A stretch of 21,935 nt of DNA from Bacillota bacterium (GTDB taxonomy: Bacteria; Bacillota; Clostridia; Lachnospirales; Lachnospiraceae): contig JAEZGK010000026.1 in NCBI GenBank assembly GCA_023437365.1, positions 1 through 21,935 on the forward strand, read 5' to 3'. The position numbers were made by a program, and so were the translations under genes. The first letter of the stretch is position 1; every line of letters starts with the position of its first letter. The notes beneath the pieces were generated by a model that saw nothing but the letters and a program-made list of their open reading frames with translations, was not told the DNA's origin and ran no database searches. This document shows positions 14,144 to 21,689 of this stretch, in pieces.

Positions 14144-16126
14144 CTACAGTACGCTCTTTACAGCCTTCACTACATTCTCGGTAGTAAATCCAAACTTCTT
14201 GAACAGGGTGCCTGCCGGTGCAGAAGCGCCGAAGCCCTTCATGGTAACAGTTGTTCCGTCAAGTCCTACATACTTGCCCCAACCGAAATCAGCTGCTGCT
14301 TCAACTGCAACTCTTGCTCTAACACTCTTCGGCATAATGCTTTCCTTGTATTCGTCAGACTGTGCTTCGTATAAATCCATGGAAGGAATACTTACCACTC
14401 TCACATCAATGCCCTCTTTAGCAAGCTCAGCCTGAGCATTCACACCAAGCTCAACCTCGGAACCGCTTGCCATAACGATTGCATCCGGAACCTTTTTCTT
14501 AGAATCGGAGATGATATAACCTCCCTTTAATGCTTCCTTGGAAGAGCCCTCATACTGAGGAAGATTCTGACGGGTAAGCACCAAAGCAGTAGGGGTCTTA
14601 GTTGATGTAATAGCATAATACCAGGCAGCAATACACTCTGTAGCATCTGCCGGTCTAAATACAGTAAAGTTAGGCATTGCGCGAAGCATTGCCAGCTGCT
14701 CAATCGGCTCATGGGTAGGTCCGTCTTCTCCTACACCGATACTATCGTGAGTCAATACAAAGGTAACAGGAAGACCCATTAATGCAGAAAGTCTTGCCAT
14801 AGGCTTTACATAGTCACTGAATACGAAGAAAGTAGAGACATATGCTCTTAAGCCACCGTGAAGTGCAAGTCCGTTACCCATAGCAGCCATTGCCAATTCT
14901 CTTACACCAAAGTGAAGATTACGTCCGCCGTAGTTCTCCTTGGAGAAATCGCCCATATCATTCATATAAGTCTTTGTGGAGGGCGCAAGATCTGCAGCTC
15001 CGCCGATCACATTCGGAAGATAATTCTTGATACGATTTAAAATGATGCCTGACAGGTTTCTGGTTGCATCCGGCTTGTCCGCATATGCCCAGAAATCATC
15101 ATTGTTGATTAAAGCCTCTCCGGCGTTCGCATCATGATACTGATCCCATAAGGACTTCATCTCAGGGAAGTTTTTGCTGTATTCAGCAAACATCTTGTTC
15201 CAAACTTCCTCTGCTTTCGCAAGATCTGTTTTGATGGAATTATAGTTCGCATATACTTCTTCCGGAACGAAGAACGGCTCTTCACTCGCCCACCCAAAGT
15301 TCTGCTTCATAGCAATTACATTATCAGCTCCGAGAGGCTCGCCGTGTGCGCTTGCCTTGCCTTCCTTCGGGCTGCCGAAACCGATCTTAGTCTTTACTGT
15401 AATCATGGAAGGTCTGGTAAGATCAGCCTTTGCTGCTTCAATAGCGGCACCGATCTCAGCCAGGTTATTACCATCCTCAACAACTAAGGTCTGGAAACCG
15501 AAAGCTTCAAAACGCTTCTTCACATCTTCTGTGAAGGCGATATCTGTACTTCCTTCGATGGAAATCTTATTACTGTCATATAAAACGATTAATTTGCCAA
15601 GTCCTAAGGTACCGGCAAGGGACATAGCTTCAGAGGTAATACCCTCCATCATACAACCGTCTCCACCGAGTACAAAGGTATAATGATCCACTACTGGATA
15701 GCCTTCTTTATTAAATTTGGCAGCCAGATGAGCTTCACCCATTGCCATACCGACAGCCATCGCCATACCTGCACCAAGAGGGCCGGTAGTTGCTTCCACA
15801 CCTACGGTGTGACCATACTCAGGATGTCCGGGTGTCAGAGAACCGTCCTGACGGAACTGCATTAAATCTTCTTTTGTAAGGCCGTAACCGAATAAATGCA
15901 ATAAGGAATATAACAGCATGGAGCCGTGACCACCGGATAAGACAAATCTGTCTCTGTTGTCCCATTTCGGATTCGCGGGATTATGCTTCATATGCTTTGC
16001 CCATAGTTCATAAGCCATTGCTGCCGATCCAAGAGGTAAACCTGGATGTCCTGAGTTCGCTTTTTGAACTCCATCAGCGGATAATACTCTTATCGCATTT
16101 ACTGACATTGTATCGATGTTACTCAT
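14144..16126 (-). CDS. tkt: Transketolase
   Basis: The 660-aa enzyme transfers two-carbon ketol units between pentose phosphates in the non-oxidative pentose phosphate pathway, using thiamine diphosphate and a divalent metal. Length and motifs are full: SGHPG (H27), GGHGS (H67), GHPE (H101), the ThDP/metal motif GDGCMMEG (155-162) with N185, HGEPLG (H261), the catalytic glutamate in FGVRE (E410), and THEP with H472. The pyrophosphate, pyrimidine and C-terminal domains are all present. AAGGAGG precedes the ATG. It is 50 bases downstream of the transaldolase gene on the same strand; together they interconvert sugar phosphates and would supply pentose use and nucleotide precursors. Confidence 0.97.
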   Translation of the reverse strand: MSNIDTMSVNAIRVLSADGVQKANSGHPGLPLGSAAMAYELWAKHMKHNPANPKWDNRDRFVLSGGHGSMLLYSLLHLFGYGLTKEDLMQFRQDGSLTPGHPEYGHTVGVEATTGPLGAGMAMAVGMAMGEAHLAAKFNKEGYPVVDHYTFVLGGDGCMMEGITSEAMSLAGTLGLGKLIVLYDSNKISIEGSTDIAFTEDVKKRFEAFGFQTLVVEDGNNLAEIGAAIEAAKADLTRPSMITVKTKIGFGSPKEGKASAHGEPLGADNVIAMKQNFGWASEEPFFVPEEVYANYNSIKTDLAKAEEVWNKMFAEYSKNFPEMKSLWDQYHDANAGEALINNDDFWAYADKPDATRNLSGIILNRIKNYLPNVIGGAADLAPSTKTYMNDMGDFSKENYGGRNLHFGVRELAMAAMGNGLALHGGLRAYVSTFFVFSDYVKPMARLSALMGLPVTFVLTHDSIGVGEDGPTHEPIEQLAMLRAMPNFTVFRPADATECIAAWYYAITSTKTPTALVLTRQNLPQYEGSSKEALKGGYIISDSKKKVPDAIVMASGSEVELGVNAQAELAKEGIDVRVVSIPSMDLYEAQSDEYKESIMPKSVRARVAVEAAADFGWGKYVGLDGTTVTMKGFGASAPAGTLFKKFGFTTENVVKAVKSVL

Positions 16127-16176
16127 TGTAAATCCTCCTTAAAGAAAAGAATATATTTTAATAGTATCTCTAAATA

Positions 16177-16830
16177 TTACTCACCAAATACTGCCTTATA
16201 ATCCTGCTGGAATTTCTCTATTCCCGCAGTAGTCAAAGGATGTTTTGTACATTGTTCGATTACACTGTACGGGACCGTAGCTATATCAGCGCCTGCCAAT
16301 GCACAATCTGTGATGTGAATTGAACTGCGGATGCTGGCTGCTATGATTTCGGTCTTAATTCCGTAGTTATGAAAAATATGAGCTATTGTTCTGATCAGCT
16401 CTGTACCCTCTGTAGAAATGTCATCCAGACGTCCGACAAATGGTGATACATAGGATGCTCCTGCTCTGGCTGCAAGCAGTGCTTGATTTGCTGTAAAGAT
16501 CAGCGTAACATTTGTCTTAATTCCTTCGGAAGCCAATACCTTTGTAGCCTTTAAGCCTTCCAGTGTCATAGGAATCTTAACTACCATATTCGGGTGAATT
16601 TTGGCGATAGCCCTGCCTTCCTCAATCATATCTTCGGCAAGTACCGTTGTTGCCTTCACTTCACCACTGATCGGTCCATCTACAATCTTAGTGATTTCCT
16701 TAATCACTTCTTCGAAACTCCTGCCTTCCTTAGCAATCAAGGACGGGTTGGTTGTCACTCCGCAGATCACACCTAAATCACTTGCTTTTTTAATATCATC
16801 TACATTTGCCGTATCAAGAAACAGCTTCAT
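16177..16830 (-). CDS. tal: Transaldolase (TalC/fructose-6-phosphate aldolase-like subfamily)
   Basis: The 217-aa product belongs to the short TalC/FsaA-like group of class I aldolases. Visible: MKLFLDTANVDDIK at the start (D7), TTNPS (26-30), and the Schiff-base lysine in VVKIPMT (K85), followed by ANQALLAARAGASYVSPFVG. Firmicute proteins of this type act as transaldolase, moving a dihydroxyacetone unit between sugar phosphates; fructose-6-phosphate aldolase activity is the alternative. The second ATG (16828-16830) is chosen because GGAGGT directly abuts the first one, at 16834-16836. It is upstream of tkt in an operon-like pair. Its leader (16837 to about 17040) holds several inverted repeats. 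Confidence 0.93.
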   Translation of the reverse strand: MKLFLDTANVDDIKKASDLGVICGVTTNPSLIAKEGRSFEEVIKEITKIVDGPISGEVKATTVLAEDMIEEGRAIAKIHPNMVVKIPMTLEGLKATKVLASEGIKTNVTLIFTANQALLAARAGASYVSPFVGRLDDISTEGTELIRTIAHIFHNYGIKTEIIAASIRSSIHITDCALAGADIATVPYSVIEQCTKHPLTTAGIEKFQQDYKAVFGE

Positions 16831-16836
16831 ATACAT

Positions 16837-17040
16837 ACCTCCCTAAGTGCATGACAGCGCACAGCATCCACCCGTACAAATACTATCTGTACTTGTCCGA
16901 GGGCGACTGTCAGTTATAATTATTTAATGCATCTATAAAGCCAGTTCGGGAGAACATAAGATCAGTCTTTCAGGACTTATGATTAGTCAAACTCCGTTGT
17001 CATTGCTTATCACATGCATATAGTATACTAACTATACTAT
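16837..17040 (-). promoter_or_regulatory. Long structured leader/promoter region of tal-tkt
   Basis: No gene is present. TGACAG (16852-16857) and CTGTCA (16907-16912) are inverted repeats enclosing a second dyad GTACA/TGTAC (16874-16878/16888-16892), next to the tal ribosome site. Further upstream is TAGTATA/TATACTA (17021-17027/17033-17039), a palindrome in an AT-rich block that has several overlapping minus-strand -10-like TATAGT/TATACT sequences. The promoter probably lies there and the palindrome may be an operator. The exact promoter cannot be chosen. Confidence 0.4.
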
Positions 17041-17108
17041 ATTTTGCTATACAATACAATTGGCAAATTATACACACATTGCTATAAAATGGTACTTTTT
17101 CTATACAC

Positions 17109-19352
17109 TTAGTCAATCTTGCTGATTGAAATATATCTCTGTTCGAATTGATCAGTCGGCATTGGCTGTGCGAAGTAATAGCCTTGAATAATGTCACAAC
17201 CTACCGTACATAGAAAATCTACCTGCTCCTTGGTTTCGATACATTCTGCTACTACCTGCATATGCAGATCCTTAGCCATTGTAATAGTATTTCGGATTAC
17301 TGTCAAGCCTCGTTCCACCTCATCATTTATCCTGAAGAGCTCTCCATCCAGTTTTACTACATCAAGAGGTAAATCCTTTAAGGAATTCAGAGAGGAATAA
17401 CCTGCTCCAAAGTCATCCATGGAAACCAGAAAACCATAATTTCTTAAACGGATTACCGTGTCGATCAGAAGCTGCTTATTCTGCAGAAACGCACTCTCCG
17501 TCAGCTCCAGTTCGATTAGATGATGCGGTACCCGATAGCTATCTACAATATCACGTATCGTCTCTGCAAGATGGCTATTAACAAAATGAAGCCTGGATAT
17601 ATTCACTGAAATCGGCAGAGGGGCATACCCCTTTTCTAGCCAGCCTTGTAAAAGCTCGCACACCTTCCGAACCATATAAAGATCAAGCTGCATAATAAAG
17701 CCATTCTTCTCAAATACCGGTATAAAATAGCAAGGTGACAAGGGTTTTCCGCTGCTGTCCTGCCAGCGCACCAGTGCCTCCGCACCAAAAATAGTTTCTT
17801 CCTTGGCCATGTATTTGGGTTGTAGATAAACCTCAAATTCCTCATTCTTCAACGCCTCATTCATGGATCTTTCTATTTCTTCCTCTTCAATCAGCCTTTT
17901 CCTAGCTGCTTCGTCAAAGAACGAGATATTATTCTCGGCATTTCCCTTAATGTTATTCTTGGCAACACTGGCAAATTCAGCCATTCTATCAATGGAATCT
18001 GTACGCTCAGTAATATGATATACACCATAAAAAATCTTTGCTGTTTTAGTATAACTCAATTGATGCAGTCTGTCATTCAAATCCTGTATTCGTTCTCTCA
18101 GCTCCGCTTCATCTTGAAAGGTCATCAGGATATAAAACTGATCCGCAGCGTATCTGGTAAAGGTTTCTCCTTGTTTAATCCATTTTTTAATTACACCGTA
18201 TATGTCCTTTAATATCTCATCGCCTTTATGATATCCATAAGCATCATTGATAATTTTAAACCGATTGATATCGAAATTCACCAGGGCATATTTCTTTTTA
18301 AGAAACTGTTTACTGTTAACATTCCTACTGGCATTAATTCTAAACCGATACCAGTTATCTCCTCCCGTAACCGGGTCCAGATAAAGAGTCTTAATAATTC
18401 TTCGGTTTGATTTCCTTTGGGAAATAATCATAACCAGAAAAAAGAAAAATGCACCAGAAGTAATAATTATCCACATTACGTTCGTGAGTTCCAGAATTTC
18501 TTTAGTAGTCGGATCGACGGTATATTGTCTTCCGTAAAGAATGGACCAATCATGAATACCAAGGTCTTTTCTCATCCAGATGTAAGAGTTCTTAATCTCC
18601 TGTGTTCCAAATATCTGTCTGAGATTTAAGTAAGCCTCTCCTCTCAAGAGCTCGGTATTTGTATCTTTGTTTTTTGATTCTAGTTCTCCCTTGGACAGGA
18701 GCCTGTCATAATTAAAATCCTTAATATCCGATCCTTTTATGTATGAAACTAACTCATTATTGGAATTAACCAGATAAATAGAGGCTCCGTCATGGATTTC
18801 TTGCTCCAGCACCGCAATATTGCTGATTTCGCCATCCATCCATGCTGCAAGAACTCCCTCGCAAGCACCATTCTTTACAATCGGAACTGCCTGAATCAAG
18901 TAAGAATTGCCTTTATCATCGAATTGAAGACTGTTTGAGATATAATTATTTTTCTGGATGGCAGCTTCGAAATACTTCTCTTTCGAATAATCTTTTTCTT
19001 GTCCTGCCTGATTGAATCCTCTTCCATTGGAATAAATCGCTGCCATACTGATATAAGTATTGCTTTCACATAGCTCAGAAAGCAGTTCATGCATGTCGGC
19101 GTTGTCATAATAACCTGCTTTTGCTATATATGTGGCTCCGGTTTGAAGCATCCCGAAGGAATTATTAATATTCTGACTGATTAGGGCCGCTGCATTATCC
19201 GATAGGGTAACATATTCCTCGCATTGGTTATCATAACTGTACTGTATCATTCGATTTATATAGTATGAAGCTAATGTCAGAGTTATAAGGATTCCTAAAA
19301 TTGCAAATATGATAAGTGGGGCTGTTCTGTTCTTTGGCAAAGCAAACCTCAT
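17109..19352 (-). CDS. Membrane GGDEF-EAL protein, probable c-di-GMP phosphodiesterase
   Basis: The 747-aa protein has TM1 (about 12-33), a large extracytoplasmic sensor region (about 34-290, Cache-like: YYDNADMHELLSEL, GVLAAWMDGEIS), TM2 (about 292-311), GGDEF (about 322-475) and EAL (about 490-740). The GGDEF signature is replaced by AADQF (402-406), so cyclase activity is unlikely. The EAL domain keeps the key residues: EALVRW (E525), SVNIS (N584), ELTES (E617), DDFG (D646/D647), KLD (K667), E703 in AECIE and Q723. The likely role is hydrolysis of c-di-GMP in response to an external ligand, perhaps with GTP modulation through the degenerate domain (inference). GAGGAG precedes the ATG. No partner gene is adjacent. 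Confidence 0.92.
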   Translation of the reverse strand: MRFALPKNRTAPLIIFAILGILITLTLASYYINRMIQYSYDNQCEEYVTLSDNAAALISQNINNSFGMLQTGATYIAKAGYYDNADMHELLSELCESNTYISMAAIYSNGRGFNQAGQEKDYSKEKYFEAAIQKNNYISNSLQFDDKGNSYLIQAVPIVKNGACEGVLAAWMDGEISNIAVLEQEIHDGASIYLVNSNNELVSYIKGSDIKDFNYDRLLSKGELESKNKDTNTELLRGEAYLNLRQIFGTQEIKNSYIWMRKDLGIHDWSILYGRQYTVDPTTKEILELTNVMWIIITSGAFFFFLVMIISQRKSNRRIIKTLYLDPVTGGDNWYRFRINASRNVNSKQFLKKKYALVNFDINRFKIINDAYGYHKGDEILKDIYGVIKKWIKQGETFTRYAADQFYILMTFQDEAELRERIQDLNDRLHQLSYTKTAKIFYGVYHITERTDSIDRMAEFASVAKNNIKGNAENNISFFDEAARKRLIEEEEIERSMNEALKNEEFEVYLQPKYMAKEETIFGAEALVRWQDSSGKPLSPCYFIPVFEKNGFIMQLDLYMVRKVCELLQGWLEKGYAPLPISVNISRLHFVNSHLAETIRDIVDSYRVPHHLIELELTESAFLQNKQLLIDTVIRLRNYGFLVSMDDFGAGYSSLNSLKDLPLDVVKLDGELFRINDEVERGLTVIRNTITMAKDLHMQVVAECIETKEQVDFLCTVGCDIIQGYYFAQPMPTDQFEQRYISISKID

Positions 19353-19383
19353 GTTGTTTCTCCTCGTAAGTAATTTATCTTAA

Positions 19384-19412
19384 ATTGTATCATTTGAAAT
19401 GCTATTTTGAAA
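19384..19412 (-). promoter_or_regulatory. Candidate promoter of the GGDEF-EAL gene
   Basis: On the minus strand TTTCAA (complement of 19407-19412) and TACAAT (complement of 19384-19389) are separated by 17 bases, about 30 bases before the ATG. The -10 is good; the -35 is weak. The rest of 19413-19558 is AT-rich with no supported gene. Confidence 0.5.
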
Positions 19413-19558
19413 AAACAACATCCATCCTATAATACACTATCCGTGTTATGATTGTCAAAATATACTTTATACATCAGTGTATAATACCATATAATGTTAT
19501 TTTATTCAAAACAAAATACATTATAGCTTATACTATATCATCTGGCAATGGTGTGAAA

Positions 19559-19598
19559 TATACTTTGCTTGTCATATATATACTTTGCTTGTCATATA
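19559..19598. repeat. 20-bp tandem duplication at the 3' end of the sirtuin gene
   Basis: TATACTTTGCTTGTCATATA occurs at 19559-19578 and 19579-19598 with no mismatch. The second copy contains the sirtuin stop codon and the last codons, so the duplication extends from the coding end into the intergenic region without altering the protein. Confidence 0.85.
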
Positions 19599-20308
19599 TT
19601 TGAAAACACTTCTCCCAAGGAAGCAGAAATCAGTAGATTAGCCCTAGTATCATGCGAGGTATCGGATTTATTAATCAGTACCAGCTTCTCTCCTTCATAA
19701 TAGTCGATTAGACCAGCCGCAGGATAGACCCTTAAGGAGGTTCCGCCGATTATAAGAAGCTCTGCCCGGTTAATCATTCGAACTGCTTCATTTACAACCG
19801 CTTCGTCTAAAGGTTCCTCATATAGAACCACATCTGGCTTGATTATTCCTCCGCAGCTACAGACCGGAACATCTTTTGTTTCAAGAATATACTCCAAAGG
19901 ATAAAAAGCTCTGCATTTCATACAGTAATTTCGCAGAACGGAACCATGCAGTTCTAAAACCTTATTACTGCCTGCCTTCTGATGTAATCCGTCAATGTTT
20001 TGTGTAATAATTCCTTTTAATTTTCCTTTTGCCTCAAGCTCCATAAGCATTCTATGTGTGATATTAGGCTTTGCCTCAGAATAAATCATCTTATCACGAT
20101 AAAATTCATAAAACTCCACAGTACGGTTAATAAAGAACTGATGGCTGAGGATCGTCTCCGGCGGGTAAGCGTACTTCATATGGTATAGTCCGTCAGCACT
20201 TCTAAAATCTGGAATACCGCTCTCCGTAGATACTCCGGCTCCGCCAAAGAATACAATATTGTCGCTTGCATCGATCCAGTTTCTAAGAATTAACAATTCA
20301 TCCTTCAT
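19592..20308 (-). CDS. cobB: Sir2-family NAD-dependent protein deacylase
   Basis: The 238-aa sirtuin removes acyl groups from lysines using NAD. Motifs: GAGVSTESGIPDFRS (23-37) for NAD binding, QNID (103-106), catalytic H121 in HGS, zinc cysteines C129, C132, C150 and C152, and GTSL (189-192). The zinc ribbon is compact (17 residues between pairs). In the loop where class III enzymes carry the Tyr/Arg pair for succinyl/malonyl recognition, YHMKYAYPP is seen instead, so deacetylase activity is favoured (inference). The symbol cobB is the generic bacterial name. GAGGAAAAAT precedes the ATG, and a TTGACA promoter lies about 50 bases upstream. Confidence 0.93.
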   Translation of the reverse strand: MKDELLILRNWIDASDNIVFFGGAGVSTESGIPDFRSADGLYHMKYAYPPETILSHQFFINRTVEFYEFYRDKMIYSEAKPNITHRMLMELEAKGKLKGIITQNIDGLHQKAGSNKVLELHGSVLRNYCMKCRAFYPLEYILETKDVPVCSCGGIIKPDVVLYEEPLDEAVVNEAVRMINRAELLIIGGTSLRVYPAAGLIDYYEGEKLVLINKSDTSHDTRANLLISASLGEVFSNI

Positions 20309-20358
20309 ATTTTTCCTCTACTTCAAATAAATATACTTCCCGAGTGCCTATACCATAT

Positions 20359-20386
20359 ATCATATTTGTTTTTAATCCACTGTCAA
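20359..20386 (-). promoter_or_regulatory. Sigma-A promoter of the sirtuin gene
   Basis: On the minus strand TTGACA (complement of 20381-20386) and TATGAT (complement of 20359-20364) are separated by 16 bases, placing the start about 40 bases ahead of the ATG. Confidence 0.75.
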
Positions 20387-20467
20387 TAATACTACAAAAT
20401 GAATAAGTTTCATATAGGATATATTTCTTCTGAGCTTAGTATCCTCAGAATTTCATATTTTTACAAC

Positions 20468-20494
20468 AAAAAAGGACCTCAATATGAGATCCTT
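20468..20494 (-). terminator. Terminator of the rRNA-tRNA operon
   Basis: On the minus strand AAGGATCTCA pairs with TGAGGTCCTT (complement of 20485-20494 and 20472-20481), ten pairs with one G-U and a 3-base loop, then a T-run (complement of 20468-20473). It lies 12 bases after tRNA-Lys and ends the leftward rrn transcript. Confidence 0.92.
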
Positions 20495-20505
20495 CATTTT
20501 AGGTA

Positions 20506-20578
20506 TGAGACATCCGGGATTCGAACCCGGGACACCATGATTAAAAGTCATGTGCTCTACCGACTGAGCTAATATCCC
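20506..20578 (-). tRNA. tRNA-Lys (anticodon TTT)
   Basis: A 73-nt cloverleaf from GGGATAT to ATGTCTC plus discriminator A; the acceptor stem has two G-U pairs. The anticodon loop is CTTTTAA. CCA is not encoded. It is the last gene of the operon. Confidence 0.95.
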
Positions 20579-20601
20579 ATTTTGCTTTTTGCAAAGCAAA
20601 A

Positions 20602-20603
<2 letters not shown>
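20578..20603. repeat. Palindromic spacer between tRNA-Phe and tRNA-Lys
   Basis: CATTTTGCTTT (20578-20588) pairs with AAAGCAAAATG (20593-20603) across a 4-base loop; the 11-bp stem fills the whole 23-base spacer and touches the ends of both tRNAs. Confidence 0.7.
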
Positions 20604-20674
<71 letters not shown>

Positions 20675-20790
20675 AAGGTCAAATTCGCTTACCTACGAAG
20701 AATGGATGCCCGATCTTCTGGGTTACGAAAGTTATTTGATTAGTATAATACAGAAGGAAACGCGTAGCGTAAAATTCCTTTTGTCTTAAA
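20675..20790. other. 116-base spacer between tRNA-fMet and tRNA-Phe
   Basis: No gene is seen. A nested hairpin is visible around 20752-20789: ACGC/GCGT inside AAGGAA/TTCCTT. It probably serves precursor processing, as do hairpins in other spacers of this cluster. Confidence 0.45.
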
Positions 20791-20864
20791 TTGCGGGGAT
20801 AGGATTTGAACCTATGACCTTCGGGTTATGAGCCCGACGAGCTTCCAGACTGCTCCACCCCGCG
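20791..20864 (-). tRNA. Initiator tRNA-fMet (anticodon CAT)
   Basis: A 74-nt cloverleaf starting CGCGGGG and ending CCCCGCAA. The unpaired C1-A72 and three G-C pairs in the anticodon stem (GGGCTCATAACCC) identify it as the initiator rather than elongator. CCA is not encoded. Confidence 0.95.
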
Positions 20865-20916
20865 ATACATTATTATAGTTCACAGTTAATGTTAACTATC
20901 TTTGGCTCTACGCCAA

Positions 20917-20998
20917 TGGATGGGGAAGGATTCGAACCTTCGAAATCGTCGATAACAGATTTACAGTCTGCCCCCTTTGGCCACTCGGGAACCCATCC
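20917..20998 (-). tRNA. tRNA-Tyr (anticodon GTA)
   Basis: An 82-nt class II tRNA with a long variable arm, from GGATGGG to CCCATCC plus A; anticodon loop CTGTAAA. CCA is not encoded. Confidence 0.94.
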
Positions 20999-21023
20999 AA
21001 ATATACAACTATATTCAGTTGTA

Positions 21024-21096
21024 AGCCGATGATCGGACTCGAACCGATAACCTGCTGATTACAAGTCAGCTGCTCTGCCAATTGAGCCACATCGGC
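21024..21096 (-). tRNA. tRNA-Thr (anticodon TGT)
   Basis: A 73-nt cloverleaf from GCCGATG to CATCGGC with discriminator T; anticodon loop CTTGTAA. CCA is not encoded. Its first 17 nt are repeated three more times just upstream (the last copy 16 nt). Confidence 0.95.
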
Positions 21097-21389
21097 AAGT
21101 TAAAAGTTATACTACAGAGCCTCGTGCTCCGCCCGATTGCTCTGTCTATTATAATTCACAAGTGAATTATAATCAAGAATTGAGCCACATCGGCAAGTTA
21201 AAAGTTGTACTACAGAGCCTCGTGCTCCGCCCGATTGCTCTGCCTATTATAATTCACAGGTGAATTATAATCAAGAATTGAGCCACATCGGCAAGTTAAG
21301 AGTTTTACTACAGAGCCTCGTGCTCCGCCCGATTGCTCTGCCTATTATAATTCACAAGTGAATTATAATCAAGAATTGAGCCACATCGG
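21080..21389 (-). repeat. 98-bp tandem repeats seeded by the 5' end of tRNA-Thr
   Basis: Units start at 21080 (inside tRNA-Thr), 21178 and 21276, with a partial 16-base fourth at 21374; the period is exactly 98. Each unit carries the complement of the tRNA-Thr first 17 nt (21080-21096, 21178-21194, 21276-21292; 16 nt at 21374-21389). On the minus strand, the three upstream copies continue with a 31-bp insert holding ATTATAATTCA/TGAATTATAAT, and then GGCAGAGCA or its one-base variant, which in the real tRNA follows the 17-mer directly. The sequence then diverges from tRNA-Thr and holds a CAGAGC/GCTCTG hairpin. Copies differ at only a few bases. They cannot form a tRNA. Confidence 0.93.
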
Positions 21390-21414
21390 TATCATCAATA
21401 CTTAAAGTATTGAA

Positions 21415-21487
21415 TGGGACCTATAGGGCTCGAACCTATGACCCTCTGCTTGTAAGGCAGATGCTCTCCCAGCTGAGCTAAGATCCC
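21415..21487 (-). tRNA. tRNA-Val (anticodon TAC)
   Basis: A 73-nt cloverleaf from GGGATCT to AGGTCCC plus A; anticodon loop CTTACAA. CCA is not encoded. A hairpin CAATACTT/AAGTATTG (21397-21413) follows in the spacer. Confidence 0.95.
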
Positions 21488-21558
21488 ATGGGATTATTAT
21501 ATGTATTTTACTAGAAAATACAATCGTCTGATGCAGGTTTAAAATTTACCAAACCTTA

Positions 21559-21632
21559 CGACCCAGAAGGGACTCGAACCCTCGACCTCCGCCGTGACAG
21601 GGCGGCGCTCTAACCAACTGAGCCACTGGGCC
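21559..21632 (-). tRNA. tRNA-Asp (anticodon GTC)
   Basis: A 74-nt cloverleaf from GGCCCAG to CTGGGTC with discriminator G, as expected for Asp; anticodon loop CTGTCAC. CCA is not encoded. It is the first tRNA after 23S. Confidence 0.95.
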
Positions 21633-21689
21633 ATATTGATACTACACAAGAAAATGTTATCCAAACTTAAAGTACTTAACAAACCATAT

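Noticed and set aside
21080..21389. CRISPR array as explanation for the 98-bp repeats
   Set aside because: The entire 98-bp unit is repeated with only a few changes and there are no unique spacers or cas genes; it is a tandem duplication including tRNA sequence.
21374..21389. Second tRNA-Thr gene upstream of the real one
   Set aside because: Only the first 16 nt are present; there is no anticodon arm, T arm or 3' acceptor strand.
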